From an uncultured Eubacteriales bacterium (GTDB taxonomy: Bacteria; Bacillota; Clostridia; Oscillospirales; Acutalibacteraceae), in NCBI GenBank assembly GCA_934462705.1, contig CAKSIH010000017.1, forward strand, positions 1 to 15,425: DNA of 15,425 bases, read 5' to 3'. Position 1 is the first letter of the stretch. Every line of letters begins with the position of its first letter. Positions 1-8,400 of this stretch are shown here, piece by piece. A model generated the notes under the pieces. It was not told the DNA's origin. It searched no databases and worked only from the letters and a program-made list of their open reading frames with translations. The translations under genes were made by a program, and so were the position numbers.

Positions 1-4
1 AAAA

Positions 5-709
5 ATGAAAAAAATAAACATGAAGAAAACGGTAAGTACAGTATTAATTGCGGCCATGCTGGCAAGCGGCGCCGGCAACGCGTTTGCCATAAGTAAAGAA
101 GAATGCGAATCAGCGTCAAACTGCATAGTTTATGACGGTGGTTCAATAGATTTTGACTATAAAGAAATTTTTGTACCTAACGACAAAAGGGCTGAGTTCA
201 ATGAACAGCAAGCTCTCTTAGAGAAATCTGCACATAACTTAAATTTAATTAAAACTGGATTTATATCTGCAGCTGTTGCATTGCCTGCAATTATTGTATC
301 CATTTTACCAATCTTGAAACACTATAAAGACTATAAAAAAATGCAGAATGATTTAGGAGTTTCATTGCTAAAAAGAGAGATAAAAAATGCAAAATTAGAA
401 CTTATTAAAAACCAAAGTTCAAATGAAAATTTATATGAAACACAAAATAAAATTGATAATTTAGAAAAAGAAATAGATAAAATAAATACGAATTTTAAAG
501 GTTCAGATAAAGACAAAAAACTTTCTATAAAATTCATTTTTGCCTACTATGAAGCTTTATTTTTAGCATTTTTGAGTTGTTTGGGTATGAAATTAGTCAT
601 TCCTAAAATTGTAGAAAGTAGATATCGTAGCTACGGAGATGGATGGAAGTTTGATAAGGATGGCAATCTGCGTACTAATTTCGTTTACGAAAATAATAAC
701 TTAAACTGA
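5..709 (+). CDS. Exported membrane protein of unknown function (paralogue 1)
   Basis: I do not recognise this 234-residue protein. It has a Sec signal peptide (about residues 1-28, ending AFA) and a mature N-terminus with two close cysteines (C34, C40). A membrane segment spans about 83-104, a charged probable coiled coil about 112-165, and a second membrane segment about 174-200. This suggests an envelope protein exposing a coiled coil between two membrane anchors. The start at 5 is uncertain: the window begins just upstream, and the ATG at 20 would give a more typical signal peptide and better match the neighbours. Residues 18-68 are almost identical to the next gene, after which the two diverge but keep the same architecture. 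The next gene starts 31 bp downstream, so they are probably co-transcribed. Confidence 0.7.
   Translation: MKKINMKKTVSTVLIAAMLASGAGNAFAISKEECESASNCIVYDGGSIDFDYKEIFVPNDKRAEFNEQQALLEKSAHNLNLIKTGFISAAVALPAIIVSILPILKHYKDYKKMQNDLGVSLLKREIKNAKLELIKNQSSNENLYETQNKIDNLEKEIDKINTNFKGSDKDKKLSIKFIFAYYEALFLAFLSCLGMKLVIPKIVESRYRSYGDGWKFDKDGNLRTNFVYENNNLN
56..208 (+). repeat. Copy 1 of 153-bp repeat coding for a shared N-terminus
   Basis: This 153-bp segment matches 789..941 with 7 differences (about 95% identity), all of them transitions. It starts sharply inside the signal-peptide core at ATGCTGGCAAGCGGC and ends at GAACAG. Flanking sequence on both sides is unalike in the two genes. The 5' part is GC-rich compared with the rest of the gene. 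Confidence 0.9.
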
Positions 710-740
710 ATTTTTTAATATCAAAAACAAGGAGAATTTT

Positions 741-1421
741 ATGAAAAAGTTAATATTAAGTGGTTTATCATTAGTTTTGGTAGAAGCAATGCTGGCAAGC
801 GGCGCCGGCAGCGCGTTTGCCATAAGTAAAGAAGAATGTGAATCAGTGTCAAACTGCATAGTTTATGATGGTGGTCCAATAGATTTTGACTATAAAGAAA
901 TTTTTGTACCTAACGACAAAAGGGCTGAGTTTGATGAACAGATGAATATAGCTGGGCAAACAATTTTAAAACATATTACATCTTGGAATCTATCAAATAA
1001 AGCTCTTTTAATAGGTTCAATTATAAGTTTGATACCCTCATTCAAATTTTTAGTAAAAGATTTACATAAATTACAAAATAAACTAGGAATCACAAAAAAT
1101 ACACAAGAACTAAAAACGAAAAAGTCTAGGTTAAAAATAGTTAAAGGACAAGATGAAGATTACGATAAACTAAAAAAGGAAATAGATGTACTAAAAAGCG
1201 AAATTGCTTTAAAAGATTCTGGAGTAATTAAAAATCAACTATTAAAATCTATGGCAAAAGGTGGAATAATATTTGCTATAACGTATATAGTTAATTTAAT
1301 TATAGGAAAAAAAGAATTTCCACAAATAATGGAAAATATTAAAAAAGAAAGCAGATCAATAGACATTCTTTATTGCAAATCAAGTGAAGATGGTACTTTC
1401 TTTCATTTCAAAGGGAAATAG
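741..1421 (+). CDS. Exported membrane protein of unknown function (paralogue 2)
   Basis: This is a 226-residue paralogue of the upstream gene. AAGGAG at 729-734, six bases before ATG, fixes the start. The signal peptide runs to about A27 (AFA) but has an unusual glutamate (E15) inside its hydrophobic core, exactly where the sequence shared with paralogue 1 begins. The mature N-terminus keeps two cysteines (C33, C39). Membrane segments lie near 87-105 and 172-188 with a lysine/glutamate-rich probable coiled coil between them. After residue 68 it differs from paralogue 1 while keeping the same layout. It lies in a tight run with its neighbours (31 and 27 bp gaps). No catalytic motif is visible and the function is unknown. 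Confidence 0.75.
   Translation: MKKLILSGLSLVLVEAMLASGAGSAFAISKEECESVSNCIVYDGGPIDFDYKEIFVPNDKRAEFDEQMNIAGQTILKHITSWNLSNKALLIGSIISLIPSFKFLVKDLHKLQNKLGITKNTQELKTKKSRLKIVKGQDEDYDKLKKEIDVLKSEIALKDSGVIKNQLLKSMAKGGIIFAITYIVNLIIGKKEFPQIMENIKKESRSIDILYCKSSEDGTFFHFKGK
789..941 (+). repeat. Copy 2 of 153-bp repeat coding for a shared N-terminus
   Basis: This is the partner of 56..208. Of the seven differences, four change residues (N/S, A/V, S/P, N/D) and three are silent. A constant N-terminus followed by divergent sequence suggests gene conversion or segmental duplication. Confidence 0.9.
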
Positions 1422-1448
1422 AATAATAAAGGAATATGGTGAGTTTTT

Positions 1449-2597
1449 ATGAAAAATTTAATTTTAAGTATTTTATCAACAATTATAATATTTTCTATGG
1501 TAGGAGCACAGACCTTTGCATATCTACCTATCAGCACTCGTTGTTATGACGATTCAGAATTAACAAAAACAAATATAGCATATTTTAATGATTTTCAAAA
1601 CTCATGTGCGTGTAAAGATTGTGAATTGGTAATAATAAGGTATGATGCAATATCAGATTTGATAAATGAAGATTCATATAATGTTAAACTAACAAATAAT
1701 TATAATATTATATGGAATACTTCAATAGAAGCTGTAAAACATCACACTATAAAAAATGCGGGGCTTACACTTGCTGCAGGTGGAAACATTAGTATTGCTG
1801 TAATATTTCTAGTTTCCGCTGCATGGAGTGCCCCTGTTATAGTAGGTGTGACATTAGGAAGCGCAGCTATATTGGGGGGAGGTGCCCTTTCTATATATGA
1901 AGATAAACAGGAGAAGATTTTTCTTTCAGCTAAAGAATATTCTCAGCATGAAATAAACTTAGCCATAAATCAGCTTAAAATTTTATCTGATAGTATAAGC
2001 AAAAAGAAATATATAGGAAACAATTATTTACAATTAGCAATAAACAGAGACGTTATAAATCCTCAAACGTATGCGCAATTTATGTATAAAGATGGAATCA
2101 ATAATTTATCTAGTGATGCAGATATTGATAAAACAATGAACAATCTTAATGACACCATAAAAGTAATTTTAAAGAATTATGAAGAAGGAAAATACAACTT
2201 ACATGCAGGTGAAACCTATGCTCCATGGTGGTATAATACAGCAGAAGCAGTGAAAAATGTGACTTTAACTGGTGCAGCACTTTTAGATTTAGCTTTGTTT
2301 TTTAATAAAACAGGGAAAATACCAGATTTAAAATCTATTCAAAATAATTTAGAAACATTTGGAGTACCGGCTGCACTAATTAAGAAGTTTGCTGATTTTT
2401 ATAAGAAAGCAGAGAAACTCTCAAAGAGCGATAAAAAAGGCTTTTGGGCCAAGATGTCTGAAGTAGGTGAAATGTCTATAGATCTTAACTTTTCAGATAA
2501 TGCTAAGTCTAATATAGATACTGGAAAGCTCTCTGTAAATATAGATAAGGCCAACAGAGTGCTCGATAATGTAAAAAAATCTGCGCCTGCTGCCTAA
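1449..2597 (+). CDS. Exported protein with membrane hairpin, unknown function
   Basis: This 382-residue protein is not recognised. A signal peptide (about 1-24, ending TFA) is followed by a short cysteine-containing region: C32, then C53, C55 and C58 in a CxCxxC cluster. Two adjacent hydrophobic stretches at about 103-124 and 126-148 are rich in Gly and Ala and could form a membrane hairpin. The remaining 230 residues look soluble and mostly helical, with a lysine-rich stretch near 310-335. GGTGAG at 1438-1443 lies five bases before ATG. It is the third gene of the run, and like the first two it has a signal peptide, a Cys-containing N-terminus and two membrane segments, which suggests a shared envelope process. 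A pore-forming or secreted-effector role is possible but unsupported by any motif. Confidence 0.75.
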   Translation: MKNLILSILSTIIIFSMVGAQTFAYLPISTRCYDDSELTKTNIAYFNDFQNSCACKDCELVIIRYDAISDLINEDSYNVKLTNNYNIIWNTSIEAVKHHTIKNAGLTLAAGGNISIAVIFLVSAAWSAPVIVGVTLGSAAILGGGALSIYEDKQEKIFLSAKEYSQHEINLAINQLKILSDSISKKKYIGNNYLQLAINRDVINPQTYAQFMYKDGINNLSSDADIDKTMNNLNDTIKVILKNYEEGKYNLHAGETYAPWWYNTAEAVKNVTLTGAALLDLALFFNKTGKIPDLKSIQNNLETFGVPAALIKKFADFYKKAEKLSKSDKKGFWAKMSEVGEMSIDLNFSDNAKSNIDTGKLSVNIDKANRVLDNVKKSAPAA

Positions 2598-2718
2598 AAT
2601 AAGTAAGAGCTATTTTGAGGGGATTATTTTCTTAATTTGAAAAAATATAATTTAATACTGAAAGCAGAATCAAAGGAATAAATTTTCTAATTGCGAATAA
2701 TCAATAAATTAAAAATAA

Positions 2719-2746
2719 AAGCCGGTATGTACCGGTTTATTTTTTT
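2719..2746 (+). terminator. Rho-independent terminator after the three-gene operon
   Basis: The stem is AAGCCGGT / ACCGGTTT (one G-T pair) around a four-base loop ATGT, followed by a T-run at 2740-2746. It lies about 120 bp after the third gene. Confidence 0.75.
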
Positions 2747-2814
2747 GAAATGAAAAAATTTTTTATAGTCAAGAAAGAATTTTTGCAGTTGCATTATTTG
2801 AAAAAAGAAATAAG

Positions 2815-2841
2815 AGCCAGCACATGCCGGCTTAATTTTTT
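2815..2841 (+). terminator. Second terminator-like hairpin
   Basis: The stem is AGCCAGC / GCCGGCT with one mismatch and a four-base loop ACAT, followed by a T-run at 2836-2841. Its form and flanks resemble the hairpin 90 bp upstream, so the two may be a duplicated terminator. A ribosome binding site follows directly. Confidence 0.55.
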
Positions 2842-2859
2842 GAATCAGAGGAGGATTTT

Positions 2860-3183
2860 ATGGAGAAAAAGGACCGGCGGATCACTGGAGATAAGCTCAC
2901 GCATGAAAATGCGGAAAAAATCAATAATTTGCCGCGCACAATGAGCTCCTGGAAACTTAAAACTTTGTATTATTTGAAAAAAGAAAAAAATTAAAGCGGC
3001 AGATTTCAGAAATTGAATCCGCCGCTGCTGCTTGTATAGGATCATAATCGATCTGCCAACGATAGTGCGAACAAACCAGTGGCTACGCTGATACAAATCA
3101 TCAAAATTTTCAATGTGGAAAAATCGGCAACCGATGAAGACTCAATGCTTAAAGTTTTGAATGCCATTGATCAAGATGAGTAA
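2860..3183 (+). pseudogene. Frameshifted small gene; intact 44-codon 5' frame
   Basis: AGAGGAGG at 2847-2854 lies five bases before an ATG that opens a 44-codon frame (2860-2994, beginning MEKKDRRITG and ending LKKEKN). The frame stops in an A-rich tract, but the +1 frame continues with KRQISEIESAAAACIGS. A third frame then reads SANDSANKPVATLIQ through VLNAIDQDE to a stop at 3181-3183. The three pieces together would make about 107 residues, so I read this as one small gene with two frameshifts. A functional 44-residue peptide is the alternative, given the perfect ribosome binding site. The family is not recognised. Base composition is richer in GC than its surroundings, which suggests an acquired, decaying gene. 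Confidence 0.5.
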
Positions 3184-3517
3184 AAATAGAGCATATTTAT
3201 TTTGATTTTTCTAACTTAACTTAATTTTTCAAGATTTTACTTGGTTGCCCTCGATGGAGCACTGTCTAGGACGAGTTGTGAAGCAATTAGCAAAACAATA
3301 CGGTCAGGGCCATTAATTTATGATTTAAAAAAAATAGAAAGTTTAGAATATTGAGCGATTATATTTCTTTTAAAGCAGGTTGAGGTCAATATATTTTGCT
3401 GTCTTATTAGTCATTTAGAACGGCCGGCTGAGGAAAGTCTTTGAAAAATATGATGATGAAAAAGTCTATATAAATCGTCGCAGCAAAGATGATGTTTGAA
3501 TATAAACATGGTTTTCC
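3184..3517. other. Non-genic stretch with possible coding relics
   Basis: No intact gene is seen here. Two short protein-like pieces on the plus strand end in stops: 3233-3316 (starts DFTWLPSMEH, ends KQYGQGH) and 3418-3499 (contains KVFEKYDDEKVYINRR). They could be remnants of lost genes or chance. A 6-bp inverted repeat ATGTTT/AAACAT at 3492-3509 lies just beyond the aspA stop but lacks a T-run, so it is at best a weak aspA terminator. Confidence 0.35.
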
Positions 3518-4888
3518 TTATGTCATGGCATAAGGATTTAGATATCGATCAATTTCTTCCTCAGATAGAATGTTCCGTGCTGCAAGTTCATCTCGTACTG
3601 GGATGTTCTTAGCAATTGCAGTTTTTGCGATATCTGCTGCCATAGTGTAGCCAATGTGTGGGGATAGTGCAGTAATAACTCCTACGGAGTCATTCATTAA
3701 GTAGTTACACCACTCTTCGTTGGCAGTAATACCATTAATGCAATTATCTACAAGTGTGCGTACCGCGTGGGTTAAGCTCTTGATGGATTCAAACAATTTA
3801 TAGAAAATTACAGGCTCAAAAGCATTAAGCTCCAGCTGTCCGGCTTCAGCAGCCATACCAATAGTTACATCGTTACCCACAATGTTGAAAGCTATTTGGG
3901 AAACGACTTCAGGAATAACAGGATTTACCTTACCAGGCATAATTGAAGACCCATTTTGGCGTGATGGCAGGTTAATCTCGTGAAAACCTGTACGAGGTCC
4001 GGAAGACAATAGACGTAAATCATTTGCCATTTTGGAAAGATTCAATGCAGCGATACGCACAGTACTGGAAACAGCTACGAAGCTATCCACATTTTGTGTT
4101 GAGTCAATTAAATTATGAGCCTGTTCCAATGTAAGGCCACTGATTTCAGAAATTTTAGGCACAATATTTTTTACATAAGCAGGGTCTGCATTAATGCTGG
4201 TGCCAATGGCAGTACCTCCCATATTCACATATTTCAGTTCTTGGGGAAACCGCTTTAAGCGCAGCAAATCTCGTTCCACCATAGACTGATAAGCACCGAA
4301 TTCTTGTCCTAAACGAATTGGAACGGCGTCTTGCAATTGAGTGCGCCCCATTTTTAAAATATGGTCAAACTCTTTTTCTTTTTTGCCCAAAGCTATAACC
4401 AGACGCTCCATTTGTTCAATTAAGTTACTCATCAATTTCATCACAGTCATTTTACCCGCAGTGGGAATAACATCATTGGTGCTTTGGCTCATATTCACAT
4501 GGTCATTAGGATGAACAATACTGTAATCACCTTTTTTGCCACCAAGAATTTCAATCGCACGGTTTGCGATTACTTCGTTCATATTCATATTGTAGCTGGT
4601 ACCTGCACCACCCTGAATAGGGTCTGTAATAAATTGATCTGCAAATTTTCCTGTCAAGATTTCATCACAAGCGTGTACGATTGCATCACGAATGGATACT
4701 GGAAGAGCGCCAGTTTCACAATTCACAATTGCTGCAGCTTTCTTAATTTCCGCTAATGAGTTTGTAAAACGCTTTGACTGTTTTTTTCCAGTAATATGGA
4801 AATTTTCTTTGGCACGTAGTGACTGTAAACCATAGTATACATTTTCGTCAATAGCTCGGGTTCCAACCATATCATGTTCAATACGCAT
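3518..4888 (-). CDS. aspA: Aspartate ammonia-lyase (aspartase)
   Basis: This 456-residue cytosolic enzyme reversibly deaminates L-aspartate to fumarate and ammonia. It feeds fumarate to anaerobic respiration or supplies nitrogen, and acts as a homotetramer in known family members. The family signature GSSIMPGKVNP is at residues 313-323, with the expected catalytic-loop serine at S314. STNDVIPT (substrate-binding) and GGTAIGTSINA are also present. Length is near the usual 460-480. Start MRIEHDMVG follows GAGGTGAA (minus strand, about 4896-4903) by about seven bases. Fumarase C is the main alternative; overall residue pattern and the N-terminus favour aspartase. The gene stands alone, divergent from the GLUG protein gene, with a leader of about 160 nt if the promoter at 5055-5083 is used. 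Confidence 0.93.
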   Translation of the reverse strand: MRIEHDMVGTRAIDENVYYGLQSLRAKENFHITGKKQSKRFTNSLAEIKKAAAIVNCETGALPVSIRDAIVHACDEILTGKFADQFITDPIQGGAGTSYNMNMNEVIANRAIEILGGKKGDYSIVHPNDHVNMSQSTNDVIPTAGKMTVMKLMSNLIEQMERLVIALGKKEKEFDHILKMGRTQLQDAVPIRLGQEFGAYQSMVERDLLRLKRFPQELKYVNMGGTAIGTSINADPAYVKNIVPKISEISGLTLEQAHNLIDSTQNVDSFVAVSSTVRIAALNLSKMANDLRLLSSGPRTGFHEINLPSRQNGSSIMPGKVNPVIPEVVSQIAFNIVGNDVTIGMAAEAGQLELNAFEPVIFYKLFESIKSLTHAVRTLVDNCINGITANEEWCNYLMNDSVGVITALSPHIGYTMAADIAKTAIAKNIPVRDELAARNILSEEEIDRYLNPYAMT

Positions 4889-4943
4889 AGTATATTCACC
4901 TCATAATAAGTAATTATGAAAATGTTTTTCAAAGGGAACAACA

Positions 4944-4957
4944 CCGTTATATAACGG
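4944..4957. repeat. Perfect 14-bp palindrome in the aspA leader
   Basis: CCGTTATATAACGG is a perfect palindrome about 55 bp before the aspA start. On the minus strand it follows GGCAT-AGCCTTA-ATGCC, which can form an overlapping hairpin. It could be a protein-binding site or part of a structured leader; the sequence does not decide between them. Confidence 0.5.
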
Positions 4958-5054
4958 CATTAAGGCTATGCCTACTTAGTGATTCACCTTCCGTTTGTTC
5001 TAGTAGATGTATGCAAAAAATGATTCATCCACAAATCACAATTTCATAAACATT

Positions 5055-5083
5055 ATTATACATTACCAAGAGTGACAAAGCAA
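5055..5083 (-). promoter_or_regulatory. Candidate aspA promoter
   Basis: On the minus strand a perfect TATAAT (5060-5055) is preceded by TTGCTT (5083-5078) with a 17-bp spacer. The -35 matches consensus only at TTG, so this is a candidate. It would give an aspA leader of about 160 nt. Confidence 0.45.
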
Positions 5084-5161
5084 TTGCAAATTTAACAAGT
5101 TTAGATTTTTTCAAACAAAAAGGCAGAAGGAATGCGCATTCCACATTCCGGTGTATGCAGC

Positions 5162-5193
5162 TAGATTTATTATTTTTGCAAACAATAAATCTA
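5162..5193. repeat. 10-bp perfect inverted repeat between divergent genes
   Basis: TAGATTTATT (5162-5171) and AATAAATCTA (5184-5193) form a perfect AT-rich inverted repeat with a 12-base centre. There is no T-run, so it is not a clear terminator. It lies between the two divergent promoters and could be a binding site. Confidence 0.5.
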
Positions 5194-5331
5194 AAATGGC
5201 TCACTACAAGCGGTTGTGGGATTATCACACAGTTGGTTGAGAAAACTTTTTGTGATTTTAGCAATAACACTAAAAAAAGATTTATGATTAAAATACAAAA
5301 AACATGAAAAAATTTTTCTAAAAAAGACATA

Positions 5332-5360
5332 TTGACTTAGCAAAGGCGAAATGCTAAAAT
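5332..5360 (+). promoter_or_regulatory. Promoter of the GLUG-repeat protein gene
   Basis: TTGACT (5332-5337), a 17-bp spacer, and TAAAAT (5355-5360) with an extended -10 TGC immediately before it. Transcription would start near 5367, about 49 bases before the ATG. Confidence 0.75.
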
Positions 5361-5415
5361 ATTTCATATAAAAGCAAAATAATTATTCAATTTAACATAA
5401 AAAGAAGGTGCTGAA

Positions 5416-8400
5416 ATGGAAAGAGGAAAGACATTTATAAAGAAGTACTTGCACGGCTTTCCTAAGAAAAGCCAGGGCAGGTACAGTACAAAGACGTATC
5501 TTTGCACTGTAATACTACTAACAGCGATGATTTTAGGAATATTTACGACGCCGAATTTGCTGCTGGGGCAGTGGCAAAACACGGAGGCGGCAACCACGGA
5601 CACCTGGAACGGCAGCGCCATAGACACTAGCTGGGCGGGCGATGGCAGCGAGGGCAACCCGTACAAGATTGCAACGGGGGCGCAGCTGGCGGGCCTTGCA
5701 AGAAAAGTTAACGGCGGCAATAGCTACAGTGGCCAGTACTTTAAGCTAACCGCGGACATAGACTTGGCTGGCAAAGAGTGGAGGCCGATTGGCATTGGTT
5801 ATGGCGCTTACTTTTATGGGAACTTTGACGGCGGCAGCCACACTATTTCAAATTTATATATTCATGACGACAATGGCAACGCTGCACTATATGTAGGGCT
5901 GTTTGGCTACACAATTAATGGAAAAATAAGCAACCTTAATGTTAGCGGCGAAATTAATCTTAATATAGAAAAGACTTCTTATGTAGGGAGCATTGTTGGA
6001 AATGGTAATAGTGATGTTGAGAACTGTTCCAGCTCTGTTAATATTTCTGTTACTTCTACAAGAGCTGTGTATATGGGTGGAATTGTTGGGATGCACAGTT
6101 CATTTAAAAGTATAATTAATTGTTATAACACAGGTAGCGTTACGGCTGTTACTAAATCTGGTAGCTATGCTGGTGGTATAGTAGGCTGGGCTGGCTATAT
6201 TTTAATTGGATGCTACAATACTGGTGAGGTAACCGCTACCGGAGCGGGTAAGGCATATGCAGGAGGCTTGGTTGGGACTCACAATCAACTTGGAAAATCT
6301 ACAGCTATAACCGCTTGCTACAATATTGGTAAAGTTGCAGCAAAAGTAACATCATCAAATGGTAAGGCCTTTGCAGGAGGGCTTTGGGGTTTGACCGTAG
6401 CAAATGAAACGCCTGGGCTGACTGTATATCCAATAAACAACTCTTACTGGCTGAAGGTTGATGGCGGTGTGGAGCATGCCTATTGGGGAGCTGAGAAGGG
6501 AGAACCGAGTTACATAGATGGCGGTTCGGAATACGGTAAAAGTGAGGCTGAACTAAAAAGCCCCGAAATATTGGAGTTGTTAAATGCAGCAAGCGATGTT
6601 TACGTATCAGACGACAATAACGTTAACGGAGGTTACCCAATTTTGGGTAAAAAGGAAATTACAGAATCTTGGATGACAGTCGCTGATACAAGTTGGCTAG
6701 TTGACGGCCAAGGTGATACAGAAGACAATCCGTACATTATTAAAACGGCAGAACAGCTGGCGGGAATTGAAAGTCTTAATAGCTCCACTAACGATTATAG
6801 CGGCAAGTACTTTAAGCTGGTAGCGGATATAGATCTGGGCGGCCGCTTGTGGAAACCGATTGGCACGAAATCTACATTTTGTGGCAATTTTGACGGCGAC
6901 GGCCACACTATTTCGAATTTATATATTAACGACTCGTCCTATCAATATACAGGTCTGTTTGGTAAAATATGGGGAAAAACAACAGACGGCGTAACAGTGG
7001 GAGCAACAGTGAAAAACCTTAATGTTAGTGGCAACATTATTAGTACTTTCTCAACAAATGCGGCATATGCCGGTGGAATTGTAGGGGACGTTAACGTTAA
7101 GGGTACTATTGAAAACTGTTCCAGTTCTGTTAATATTTCTGTCAAGTCAAGCAGCATTATTTATGTAGGCGGAATTGTTGGCAAATTATCAAATGGCAGT
7201 AGCAATCCTCATTATGTTAAATATTGCAGCAACACGGGTACAATTTCTGCTAAAAGTTCAGGTAAAGGGGTCTATGCTGGAGGCATAGTGGGTGAGCACT
7301 ACAGCACCAATTATATTATTGGCTGCTACAATACAGGCTCGGTTACTGCAAACGGAACAACGGTATATGCCGGTGGCCTGTTGGGAAGATATTATTATGG
7401 CACCCAATACATTCAGTACAGCTACAACGTGGGCAAGGTAAGCGCCGAAGGCGAAACTAAGCTGGTTGGCGGCCTGGCCGGTGGGATACTTAGTACAGCA
7501 GGTGGGTCTATTAGCATAACCAACAGCTACTGGCTAAGCACCTGCGGCGCAACCGAGGACTACAGCGGCAGTGGCACTACGACAAGGAGTAAAACTAAGG
7601 CGGAGCTACAGGAGAGCGATGTGCTTGACAATTTAAACAAAGGCGGAACAATATATGAGGCGGACAAAAAAGTAGTAAACAATGGTTTTCCGGTGTTTAA
7701 GTCTAGCACGACATCATCGACGGACACCTGGGACGGCACCACGGACACCAGCTGGACAGGCAGCGGCAGCAAGGCCGACCCTTACATTATTACAACGGGT
7801 GCGCAGCTGGCGGGCCTTGCAAGCAAAGTTAACGGTGGCGAAAGCTACAGTGGCAAGTACTTTAAGCTGACCGCGGACATAAACCTGGGTAGCAAACAGT
7901 GGACGCCGATTGGAACAGATAGTAATATTTTTCAGGGGAATTTTGACGGCGATGGCAATACTGTTTCAAATTTAAATATTAACAACACGTCCAGCACGTA
8001 TGTGGGGCTGTTTGGCTACATGCAGTTTGCCACAATAAGCAATCTTAATGTTAGCGGCAACATCACGGCTTGCTTTTCAGGTGGTTGTGCTGGAGGAATT
8101 GTCGGGAACTGCAACTACGGCTGTACTATCGAGTACTGCTCCAGTTCTGTTGATATTACTGCTTCAGGAGGGAACTACTTCGGAGGAATTGCGGGGTATC
8201 TGAACAACTCAACTATTCAATATTGCTACAACACAGGCAATATTACTTCTGATAGTATTTTAGGAGGTATAGCAGGGCAAGGGAGCTCTGCTACCATAAT
8301 CGGCTGCTACAATATAGGCACATTGGAGGCTGCAGGCAATGGTTTCTTATGCATCGGCGGCATTGTGGCAATTGGTGGCAATATATACATTAATTATTCA

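Noticed and set aside
2750..2944. 64-codon plus-strand frame
   Set aside because: It crosses a terminator hairpin and the ribosome binding site of the 44-codon frame, and has no site of its own.
5025..5330. 101-codon minus-strand frame rich in hydrophobic residues
   Set aside because: It lies over the intergenic region with two promoters and an inverted repeat, lacks a ribosome binding site, and its composition follows from AT-rich DNA read in that frame.
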